Shown here: piece by piece, positions 23,590 through 32,400 of the stretch | Numbering within the stretch: position 1 is the first letter of the stretch | How the letters are laid out: each line of letters starts with the position of its first letter | Assembly (NCBI GenBank): GCA_947383005.1 | Contig: CANDBT010000002.1 | Location: 62,001-126,000, forward strand | From: an uncultured bacterium | Lineage (GTDB): Bacteria; Bacillota; Clostridia; Lachnospirales; Lachnospiraceae | Reading direction: 5' to 3' | DNA: 64,000 bases | The notes under the pieces: generated by a model | Told to the model about the DNA's origin: nothing | Databases searched by the model: none | The model's input: only the letters and a program-made list of their open reading frames with translations | Program-made: the position numbers and the translations under genes

Positions 23590-25773
23590 ATGAAAAAGAA
23601 ACATAAACTCTTGTTTGTACTTTTACTTGTTTTTACTCTGATGTTTGTTTGCTTTATTACCGTCTTTTATATCCGGCAACTGAACAGAACCATTTCTGAT
23701 AACACTATCCGCTCAATCAGCGAAATCGCCGAGCATGATAAAGCTGCTATTCAGTCTTACATTAACATCTGTTGGGATGATCTACAGGAAATTCAGGAGC
23801 GTTTTGCCAGCGATCAATGCAAAACGGTTGAAGATATCGAAACCCGGCTGAATCGGGAATCTGCCACCAGCGGATTCACCCACATCTATCTGCTTGCAGA
23901 AGACGGCACCGTCTATACGGATGAATTTACCACCTACATTCCCGGTGTCTCCCCTTTAAATAAAAACCTGGATTTTCTTCCTTGTTTTAACAATAACAAA
24001 GAACAAATTATCATACGATTTGATGACGAAAACCTGAACGGCCAGGTGATAAATGAAAATGTCCTATATGGTATCCGGCTGAAAGATTTTCAAATTGAAG
24101 GAGCCAGCATGCTCGCTTTAATTGGAATCAGCGACATTTCTTCCATTCAGAGCAGTATGGTCATTGACAGCTTTATTAAAAACGGCCAAAGCCGCGGACA
24201 CAGCGCGCTCATTGATATGGAAGGGAACTACATTATCAATATTAATAAGGAAATCTACTTAAATAAGCGAAACAATCTCTTTGAACATTTATCGGAGTCG
24301 GCATCTTCCGAATTAACCAATGTTGAGGTAAAACAAAAGTTTGACAATCTGGAAACCTTTGGCTTTTACCATTCCCATGCAGGAGAGAAAAACCGGGAAC
24401 TGTTTTATTTAATCCCCTTAAAGAATGAAATGAATCTGTATTTTATTATGTCTGTCAATGAAGCTGTCTTTATGGAACAGAGCCGGCCACTGATTACCTT
24501 GAGTATGGTGATGCTGATTACCAGTATGCTGGCTGTGGTCAGTATGCTGCTGGTGGTAATGAATTATCAGACAAAAACCATCCGGGCATCGGAGAAAGCA
24601 AAAGCCCAAAAGGATTTTCTCTCCAATATGAGCCATGAAATCCGTACTCCGCTTAACGGCTTGATTGGCATAAACCATCTGATCATGGTCCATATTAATG
24701 ATGACAGCCAAAAACCCCAGATCAAGGAATGGCTTAAGAAATCTCAAAGTACAGCCAACTATCTCCTGTCCCTGGTAAATGATATTCTGGATATGTCAAA
24801 ACTCCAGGCCGGAAAAGTCGATTTGATTCATGCGCCGCTCCTGGTATCTGCCCTGGTCGATGAAATTTCCGCCATGCAGACAGACAATATCACCAGCCGA
24901 GGGATTAATTTCATTGTGGAAAAGGACATCGTTGAACCTTGCATCGAGGGGGATGCTACCCGTATCAAACAGATTCTCATGAATATTTTAGGAAATGCCG
25001 CTAAATTCACCCCTCAAGGCAAAGATATTTGTTTTTCTGTCCGTCAGGAAAAAAGCGATAGCAATCATATTGTCACCATTTTCCAATGTAAAGATACAGG
25101 AATCGGCATGTCCAAAGAATATCTCGACAAGATATTTGATTCCTTCAGCCAGGAACATACAAAAAATACCGTTGGGATCAAGGGAACCGGACTTGGCATG
25201 GCAATCAGCAAATTGCTTGCCAACGCTATGGGTGGCGATATTACGGTAGAAAGTGAACTCGATGCAGGAAGCACCTTCACAATAACAATCCCTTCCCTGA
25301 TTGTAAAGGAAATACCCGATTACTTAAAAGAAGAAACTATGCCTCCCGCCGCTGTCAATGAAGCTTTCGCCCCCGCCGAAAGCCATACTCCTCTGAAAAT
25401 CCTGATTGTAGAAGATGTCGAGCTGAATGCAGAGATACTTTCAGAAATCCTCTGCTTGGAAGGTTTTGATACGGCTCATGCCTGCAATGGTAAAGAAGCT
25501 GTAGAGATATTCGAAAAATCGGCAGTTCACGAATTTGATATCATTCTCATGGATATGCAGATGCCGGTTATGGACGGCTGTACCGCATCTCTTAAAATCC
25601 GCAACCTGAACCGGGCAGACGCACGCACTGTTACCATCTACGCCTGTACCGCCAACTCTTTTCAGGAAGACAGGGATATGGCCATAAAAAGCGGAATGAA
25701 TGATTTTTTGACCAAACCCATCGATATCAATATCCTCCTAAAAAAAATCAACCAGATTCACATAAAGGGATAA
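23590..25773 (+). CDS. Hybrid sensor histidine kinase/response regulator with extracellular sensor domain
   Basis: A 727-residue membrane kinase. A helix at residues 7-27 and another at about 298-322 enclose an extracellular domain of about 270 residues with Cache-like features. No HAMP domain is obvious; the second helix runs straight into HisKA, with the phospho-accepting His349 in SNMSHEIRTPLNG. The HATPase domain has N-box ILMNILGNAAKF, then DTGIGM and GTGLGMAIS. A receiver domain fills the C-terminus (KILIVEDVELNAE, phospho-acceptor Asp655 in LMDMQMPVMDG, and LTKPID). There is no Hpt or output domain and no neighbour partner, so the final effector is elsewhere or the receiver is self-regulatory. 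The ligand is unknown. Confidence 0.9.
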   Translation: MKKKHKLLFVLLLVFTLMFVCFITVFYIRQLNRTISDNTIRSISEIAEHDKAAIQSYINICWDDLQEIQERFASDQCKTVEDIETRLNRESATSGFTHIYLLAEDGTVYTDEFTTYIPGVSPLNKNLDFLPCFNNNKEQIIIRFDDENLNGQVINENVLYGIRLKDFQIEGASMLALIGISDISSIQSSMVIDSFIKNGQSRGHSALIDMEGNYIININKEIYLNKRNNLFEHLSESASSELTNVEVKQKFDNLETFGFYHSHAGEKNRELFYLIPLKNEMNLYFIMSVNEAVFMEQSRPLITLSMVMLITSMLAVVSMLLVVMNYQTKTIRASEKAKAQKDFLSNMSHEIRTPLNGLIGINHLIMVHINDDSQKPQIKEWLKKSQSTANYLLSLVNDILDMSKLQAGKVDLIHAPLLVSALVDEISAMQTDNITSRGINFIVEKDIVEPCIEGDATRIKQILMNILGNAAKFTPQGKDICFSVRQEKSDSNHIVTIFQCKDTGIGMSKEYLDKIFDSFSQEHTKNTVGIKGTGLGMAISKLLANAMGGDITVESELDAGSTFTITIPSLIVKEIPDYLKEETMPPAAVNEAFAPAESHTPLKILIVEDVELNAEILSEILCLEGFDTAHACNGKEAVEIFEKSAVHEFDIILMDMQMPVMDGCTASLKIRNLNRADARTVTIYACTANSFQEDRDMAIKSGMNDFLTKPIDINILLKKINQIHIKG

Positions 25774-25775
25774 CC

Positions 25776-25999
25776 GTTCACAGGGCGGAAAACCCTGGAC
25801 GAAAATGGACGTCAAGCTTGCTTGTAAGACCATTTTTGTCCAGGGTTTTCCATTGGGCGGACGCCCGAAGCTTCTTGTCCGCTATAGGCGGGCAAGAAGA
25901 TACCCCTGTGAACAATTGCCAGCCATTCACATAGCGGAAAAAACCGGACGAAAATGGATGTCAAGCTTGCTTGTAAGGCCATTTTTGTCCGGGGTTTTC
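25776..25999. repeat. Family D palindromic repeat, tandem pair
   Basis: Two direct copies of a large hairpin, GGAAAACCCTGGACGAAAATGG with its complement CCATTTTTGTCCAGGGTTTTCC around GTCAAGCTTGCTTGTAAG, separated by GGGCGGACGCCCGAAGCTTCTTGTCC and CCCCTGTGAAC. It lies between the hybrid kinase and sortase genes, which converge. Confidence 0.75.
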
Positions 26000-26052
26000 C
26001 ATCGGGAGACACACAAAAAATGCCAAGAACAGGCATTTTGGCATGGATACGG

Positions 26053-26922
26053 TCAGCGCAGCGAATGCACGAACCTGCCTTGAGGATTCGACACTTCCTC
26101 AACACACACATACGCTTCACGCACGGCTTGTACGACCCATCGTGTGGAATATCCGCTGCCGGTACATGTGGACAACGTAATCACGCGGTCATCTTCCGTC
26201 GGCACTACCCCGGTATCAATAACCGAATGTTCCACCCCATATCGAAAAAAATCCTTCTTCGTATTTTGATCAGCAATATTTATACTGTAAGTGTTTTTAT
26301 CCAAAGCCGCCTCGTAAGCGGAATAGATGCGATAACGGTAGACCCCGTTTTCAACTGCCAGATATATGTAAGGGTGTTTCTCCCAATATTGAATATCCGC
26401 ATAAAACTTCAACGTGCCAAACATCGAAAGATTGCGCATACGGTGTCCGTAGATAATCGTGTTGAAGTCATCCAATCCGGAATCCACCTGACAGTCCAGG
26501 TAGATGGCGCCTACCGGATTATGTTCCTTTTTCCATGTATGGTTCAAATAATATTGATTATCCTTTCCCTTCAGGAGAGGATAAGACAAATCGCTGTCCG
26601 GTATGGCAATCCAACCGATTACCTCATCATTGACTTTTTTCAGGGCGGACAAATCGATTTTTGCCAATCCCGCCCCATAGGGATCTGCAGAAAATCCTTC
26701 CGCAAAATTTTCCGCCAATCCCCCTTGTCCTTCCCCAATGTCCTCTCCCAGGCCAAAAGCGGCCTCACCATCCTGTCCAAATACCCCCGCCAATTGTCTC
26801 GCATGATCATAATCTGCCTGCCCCTTCCGGTAATCCATCTCCCGTTTTCCCACGACAAATATACCCGTCGCAAGACCACAAGCCAGCAGAATGCCCAATG
26901 CCCGATAAATCATCTTTTTCAT
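26053..26922 (-). CDS. srtB: Class B sortase
   Basis: A 289-residue membrane transpeptidase that attaches surface proteins to peptidoglycan. It has an N-terminal signal-anchor (LGILLACGLATGIFVVG), and the catalytic triad typical of sortase: His160 in IIYGHRM, Cys253 in ITLSTCTGSG and Arg261 in STRWVVQ. The TLSTC form and the extra helical segment before the cysteine mark class B. A Gly/Glu-rich linker of about 35 residues follows the anchor. A likely substrate, the thioester adhesin at 29440-33258, is on the same strand about 2.5 kb upstream, with a lipoprotein gene between. The RBS is GGGAGAG at longish spacing. Confidence 0.92.
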   Translation of the reverse strand: MKKMIYRALGILLACGLATGIFVVGKREMDYRKGQADYDHARQLAGVFGQDGEAAFGLGEDIGEGQGGLAENFAEGFSADPYGAGLAKIDLSALKKVNDEVIGWIAIPDSDLSYPLLKGKDNQYYLNHTWKKEHNPVGAIYLDCQVDSGLDDFNTIIYGHRMRNLSMFGTLKFYADIQYWEKHPYIYLAVENGVYRYRIYSAYEAALDKNTYSINIADQNTKKDFFRYGVEHSVIDTGVVPTEDDRVITLSTCTGSGYSTRWVVQAVREAYVCVEEVSNPQGRFVHSLR

Positions 26923-27034
26923 GATCTGTTTTCTCTCCCGTTACTGTTCATCAATGCCCTGCAAACATAACCTCATCTATCCATATCTATCCATTTTGAA
27001 TTGCCTGCGGCAATGGGACAGCTTTATCTCTGTT

Positions 27035-28876
27035 CTATTTCTGATATTCCAGCAAACCATATTTGACCAGCTTATCATAATTTTGGGCATATAAGCAATA
27101 CCCAAGGATGTTATGCTGAACATCGTCTATACGTACCCGATACCCCTCCTGCCTCACCATAAACGTATTCTGTATCTGCTGCGGATTTTTCATATACATC
27201 GCATATTCCGGATAAAAATATCCGCTGCGCATTCGCTCTGCACGGGCATAAATCGTTTTGAGGAAACTTTCCTCATCAAATCCCTCCACGGCAGAATTCT
27301 CCACCATGCGGTCATAAAGTTCAAACGTGGCCATCAGCAATTCCAGATGCGTATGGTAAGTCGTATCCCGCTGATAAATAGACGCCATGTTTTTCTGCGC
27401 ATTGAGCAGGGCAAAAATGTAAAATTCCGGGTTATCCGTTTCATACTTGGTGATTTCATTCATGGTATATGCTACCCACTGGTCACAATATTGGGTATAA
27501 TCAGCCTCAATAAAATGTCCCACCGCACTCTTGGCTGCTTCCAGCCATTTCCCATCGCCGGTCAATCCATACAAACGACACAACGCAAAAGTAGCCTCCC
27601 CGTCATAATATTCTGTGCGGAACTCCTCCTTTTGCGAAAAATCGTGGTTAAGGACATGGACATATTCGCCTGTCTCCTGATCCAGCAGAGAAAGGATACC
27701 ATCCCCCAAAGCATGGCAAACATCCATATACTGCCCATCTTGAAAAACATCCACATATTCACTCAGCGCTACAACTGCCAGCCCGCAACCACCCAGCTTA
27801 ATTTCCTCTTCGGACGCATCATACAAAAATGCCCGCCCCTCATCGTCATAAACAATCTGCTCCGTCATATAGCCAATACTTTTGCGGATAGCCCCGGCAA
27901 GTTCCTCGTTGGGAGACATGCGGTAACGGCAAAGCAAAGCCCAGGCCGAGCCGGCATGACGAACCATATTATAGCCTTCTATTTTCTCATCAAACTGCGG
28001 ATATACGCCATAATCAAATGTCCCGTCTTCATTTACATGACTGGCCAGATAAGCCGATGCGTGAGAAAGCATATCTTCCACACACGCTTTGTCCACTACA
28101 TCCACCTTCCGCCTGCCATAGTCCAACTGATTGCTGTCTAAAAAATAAATCTGGCCATCATCATCACAAATCCATCCCAAACACTGAAAAATAAGATAAT
28201 CCTCCGGCAAAGCATTCAACATATTTCTCCCGGATTCTTCCAGATAACGATTGAGAGCTTCTAAATCAACGCTTCCCTCTTCATATTCATAAACCTGGAC
28301 CCCGTTAAGCTCTGCTTCCAGCAAAGCCGTCTGATAAGAAGAATCGAATGCCATCCCATAACGGAAAAATCCCGGACGGGAACTTTTAAGCTCCGAGTGC
28401 AGCTCCTCCCCGGTAATCTCTTCGGATATATACACAATATCCGCCTTGACCCATACCGGCGCGCATCCGTTTTCCCCGATAGCTTCCTCCGCCTTACCCG
28501 CCGCCGTCTCCCAGGCTTCCTCCAAGGACACGCCAGTACCGGAATACACATGAGCCCGCTTAAGCGTATCGCAAACCGAAAAAAACACGGCATTTCCCGC
28601 CTCGCCTGCCGGGGAAACACCCAACTCCCAATTTATCTCCTCCGTTACTGCCAAATCCCGGAGTTTGTCTGCCTTTTCCCGAAAACGGCCTGCCTGCTCC
28701 GAATAAGGAACCGCCTGTTTGGGCGCCTGCTCTGTCCCCTCCCCATCTCTGCCATCCCCGCCTTCCTTTTTACCGCAGGCGGCAAAAAAAGCAAGCATCA
28801 GAATCAGCAGTAACGCAATTTTCTCTTTTTTTCCCCGGCAAATGCCGGCCTCTTTCCCCTTAGCCACAATATACAC
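27035..28876 (-). CDS. Lipoprotein with alpha/alpha-barrel-like domain, function unknown
   Basis: A 613-residue predicted lipoprotein: IALLLILMLAFFAACGKKEGG gives a signal with FAAC lipobox and a charged linker. The rest has the look of six-hairpin/(alpha-alpha)-barrel enzymes acting on polysaccharides, with repeated helical pairs (MVRHAGSAWALLCRYRMSPNEELAGAIRKS, GGCGLAVVALSEYVDVFQDGQY, YDGEATFALCRLYGLTGDGKWLEAAK). I could not place it in a named family. The start is probably the GTG at 28876 with GGGGAGG upstream. It sits between sortase and adhesin genes on the same strand, so a role in the surface or cell wall is plausible but not shown. Confidence 0.7.
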   Translation of the reverse strand: MYIVAKGKEAGICRGKKEKIALLLILMLAFFAACGKKEGGDGRDGEGTEQAPKQAVPYSEQAGRFREKADKLRDLAVTEEINWELGVSPAGEAGNAVFFSVCDTLKRAHVYSGTGVSLEEAWETAAGKAEEAIGENGCAPVWVKADIVYISEEITGEELHSELKSSRPGFFRYGMAFDSSYQTALLEAELNGVQVYEYEEGSVDLEALNRYLEESGRNMLNALPEDYLIFQCLGWICDDDGQIYFLDSNQLDYGRRKVDVVDKACVEDMLSHASAYLASHVNEDGTFDYGVYPQFDEKIEGYNMVRHAGSAWALLCRYRMSPNEELAGAIRKSIGYMTEQIVYDDEGRAFLYDASEEEIKLGGCGLAVVALSEYVDVFQDGQYMDVCHALGDGILSLLDQETGEYVHVLNHDFSQKEEFRTEYYDGEATFALCRLYGLTGDGKWLEAAKSAVGHFIEADYTQYCDQWVAYTMNEITKYETDNPEFYIFALLNAQKNMASIYQRDTTYHTHLELLMATFELYDRMVENSAVEGFDEESFLKTIYARAERMRSGYFYPEYAMYMKNPQQIQNTFMVRQEGYRVRIDDVQHNILGYCLYAQNYDKLVKYGLLEYQK

Positions 28877-28904
28877 GCTCCTCCCCTGTCCTTCTGTTAT
28901 AGTT

Positions 28905-29064
28905 AATGTACTCTCAAAATCTCTCCCGCACCTGCCTTTGTGGCTGATTTTCCGTCATATGCACATAAATTTAACCAACGTGCGCCTCATAAATTTATGC
29001 ACATCTGGCAAAAAATCATCTCACAAAATCAGGCACAGAGAGACTCCGAGAGCACTTGCTACCT
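28905..29064. mobile_element. MITE-like inverted-repeat element
   Basis: Two arms of about 65-70 bp are imperfect inverted copies: GTACTCTCAAAATCTCTC...ATGCACATAAATTT on the left and, reversed, GTGCTCTCGGAGTCTCTC...ATGTGCATAAATTT on the right. The innermost 14 bp (28959-28972 and 28991-29004) match perfectly. A single arm recurs at about 47555-47590. There is no coding capacity. Confidence 0.6.
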
Positions 29065-29235
29065 CCATAAAAACATCCATCCAAACCCTGTTTTTGATTG
29101 GGGTAAAAAGCGTGCTTTTTGCGCCGCAACTCCAATTATAGGAAGCTGATTTTGTTTCCTGTACAAGAAAATAGCCGAAATCATAAAAACCGCCAATGCC
29201 AGAAACAAGACAATCTTACCTCTGTTATGCTTCAT
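29059..29235 (-). CDS. Small single-span membrane protein, 58 residues (candidate)
   Basis: An ORF starting MKHNRGKIVLFLALAVFMIS with a single membrane helix and ending in a basic, tryptophan-containing tail. The ATG at 29235 has AGGGGAAAG at suitable spacing, better than expected for noise. Residues 29-44 (NQLPIIGVAAQKARFL) are encoded by a degraded copy of the 95-bp family A repeat, and the stop lies in the MITE-like element, so the C-terminal half may be secondary. No homologue is recognised. It is on the strand of the adhesin and lipoprotein genes. Confidence 0.4.
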   Translation of the reverse strand: MKHNRGKIVLFLALAVFMISAIFLYRKQNQLPIIGVAAQKARFLPQSKTGFGWMFLWR

Positions 29236-29257
29236 GGCTGCTTTCCCCTTTCATAAA

Positions 29258-29346
29258 AGTATGCTTCTTGACACACACCAGCGCCGGAGCGCGGTTGCGG
29301 CAGCAACCATCTTCCTTGTGCGCATAGGGCGCGCTTTCCTATGATA
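29258..29346. repeat. Family C palindromic repeat, shorter copy
   Basis: Contains GCGCCGGAGCGC, GTTGCGGCAGCAAC and TTTCCTATGATA in the same order as the copy at 22307-22445. Confidence 0.65.
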
Positions 29347-29347
29347 T

Positions 29348-29377
29348 AAAAAACCGGGGTTCCCGCTTACCGGGCCT
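29348..29377 (-). terminator. Possible terminator of the adhesin gene
   Basis: On the minus strand a short CCCGGT...ACCCCGG hairpin is followed by six T, about 65 bp after the adhesin stop. The stem is short. Confidence 0.45.
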
Positions 29378-29439
29378 TGGCTTTTCATTTTCTCTATGCG
29401 GGGAAGTCTTCCGTGATGCTGTTCCTCGCATCCTTAAAT

Positions 29440-32400
29440 TCAACTGTTTTGCGATTTCTTCCGTTTTCTTCCGCTGATCCCCAGGCCCAGCAAACCGCCT
29501 GCACAAAGCAGAATCAGCGCATACCACAATGCCGAAATATCTCCCGTGGCCGGAATAGCCGCTAATGGAACCTCTTCTTCCGGAATGCTTGCCAACGGAA
29601 CCTCATCGTCTGCAATGGACGTTACCGGATCTCCCTCATTGGGGAAATTCGCCAACGGAACGATACCGTCATTAATGGTCGTCGATGTTGTCGGACGAGA
29701 ACCGCCTCCGCCCGACGGCCTGCCGCCTGACGGTCTGCCTGGCGTGGTAGGTGTCTCGGGAGTAGTCGGATTTTCTGGTTTCTCCGGCTCTTCCGGCTTC
29801 TCCGGTTCTTCCGGTTTTTCATCATTGTAGGTGTACTCATGCTTCCAGCTATCCTGCCAATCCCGCTCGGACTTCACCGTTGCCGTCGCCGTGACAACAA
29901 TCTCTTTGTCCGCTTTCTCTCTGGTAACTGTCTGGTATACAATATCATCATGCGTATCTTCCCGGGTTGCTTCGCCCTTGGCTTCAGTCTTTACCAATTC
30001 AGCAGAAGGTTCCCTGACATTGAAGGTCAAATCTACGCTGAGGTCTACCTGACGTGTTGTTATGTCCGCACTGATAAAGGTCTGGGACAATGTGTGATCT
30101 TTACCGTTTGCACCTTCGGCAGTAATCAGATATGCGCTTTTATCTACCGTTTGAATACCGCTCAGATTTAAAGTAATCCTCACACCCTCATCTAATTCCA
30201 GGTTTTCAATCGTATAAACTCCATTATTGCCCACAATTTTCCCATGGTTGGTCTTGCTGTCGTCACCGGCCAGCCGCCTGGTTGCAATTACTTCACCTGT
30301 GGAGGCATTCAGTACCCGTACAACCAAATCGTCATTGATTTGGCTGGGTTCCACGCTAAGGACAAAAGATACATCCGTGTTATACTTGTAGGCCGTATTT
30401 TTATCTTGGGAAACATTGCCTGTAACCACCGGTTTCCCGTCTGTTCCTGTCGCCAGGGATTTGACGGTTATGCTGGTTTCGGTAATCGCCCCGGCATTGA
30501 TTTCGGGCGCTGGTTCTTCATTATTGCTTTCAAGACCGCGCAAATAATCATAGAGAGCTTTGGCTACCTTTTCTTCGTCCGCAGTAAAATATCCATTGGT
30601 ATCTTGATTAAGGTTACTGCCATTCAGATTGTATTTACCAAAAGGATCCTTCACATTAATCTTTTCACCGCTGGTCGCATAACTCCATATAGCTGCCTGG
30701 GTTGCCGTCAAAGCCATACCGTCTGTCAGGTTATCCACATCCGTTTTGCTGATATTTTTAATCTTTCCCGACTCGATCGCTTTTTTCAGCAATTCCTTAA
30801 CCGAATTCAGGCTGCCGGCGCCGGTTTCCGTGCCCCAATAGCCATTTAAGGCAATCGTTTCAATATGCTTCGCTATTTCTTTATTTTTTGCGCTATCGCC
30901 GGTAACCCAATAATCGGCATCTTCCATTACATCAAGCTTCCCGTAAGTGGCTCCGCCCTTGGGGCTGACCTCAAAATCAGCGCAATATACATAATAAGCT
31001 TTGCCTTCCGAATCATAAACCTTAAACTGATGCGGCTTCCAAGTGCCGCCCGACGATGGGCTATTTTCACCGTTTACCCGAATCGCGCTTTCTAGACCGT
31101 ATTCGCCAAGATACAGGAATTGTCCGTCATTCGCTTTATGCTCAACATCTGTTTTTCCAGCGTATTTCGAATTTAAACTAACCCATTGGTCTTTTCCGTC
31201 TTGGTCAGTTCCAATCTTCCCCCATAATGTACTACCAACCATCTTTGTCTCAGAAACATAAATAATATCACCGTTTTTCAGCGAACCTGTCTGATTATGA
31301 TTAATACCAGCACCGTCGCGAATATTAAGAGAACTTATTGTTACTGCATAAATCACAGCATCAGCACGGTGATACAAATCCGATCCCGTATCTGTCTTTC
31401 CCACCGCAGGCTCTTTCTCAAGATCAGGAGTAAAATTATTCTCTGTCTCCTTGCCGTGGCTGTCTCCTGGCTTTACCTCCCCCATTGATCCCCATACCGC
31501 ACAATGGGCGCCGTCCGTCACGTCAGTAATTTCGATATACTGCCCGTTCACCGTCGCAGCCTTCGTCACCAATATGGTACTGGTGGTCGTCACGGTCTGA
31601 TTCTCCGTAGTTGTCGTGATAAGCGGAGTAACAACCGTAGTTTTGGTACCCCATACGGATTCCTTGCTGCTGGAAACCTGGACGCCGCTGCTATCCGTCA
31701 CAACCGTTGTCGTCAAATAACCGACAACAACAGGATTGCCTTCCTCATCCACAACAACATTCCCCTGGCCGTCTACGTCATAAAGGTCTTCCACCGTAAC
31801 GGTAGTTTTGTTGCCTGTGGTTTCATCCACATGTTCGCTTGCTTCCGGTTTGGCGGGAAGATTGATTTCCACACTGGTTTTTACCTGTTCTTCATCCCTC
31901 ACCGCTTCCGGATTTTCCGGAGTGCTTCCTGTCACCTCTGTCTGAGGATCTCCTACGTTAGTTGTCTGCTTTGTCGTCTCGATAACTTTCGTTTTATATC
32001 CGATGACATTGCCGGCCGTATCCTTGATTTCGATGACAATCGTTTTGGTCTCTTTACCGCTTTCTTCGTCTATAACCGTCGTCTGATAACCGGTTTCTCC
32101 GTTTTCCGCGTAATCTTGTGCATCCTCCGGCCTTTCCGGCACGGTAAGCCCGTTCTCGCCTAACAATTTCGACGTATCCACGGTAATCGCAACCCAATCC
32201 TGCCCGCCTGGCTTCATCGTGACAGTCACGCCGTCTTCTCCGCTGCCGGTAACGATCGGATTGCCATTTTCGTCGGTTACGACTTTTCCGTCCTCTGTCT
32301 TGACTGTCTGCCAATCATCGACATCCAGCGGTATGTCTTCACGTCCTGTTTCATGTTCATCGACTTTTTTCTCCGGATCATCGGTAAATTCGCCATTATT

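Noticed and set aside
25805-26120. ORFs with KLACK peptides around 25.8-26.1 kb and 23.2-23.5 kb
   Set aside because: They read family D repeats; both strands give open frames because of the palindromes.
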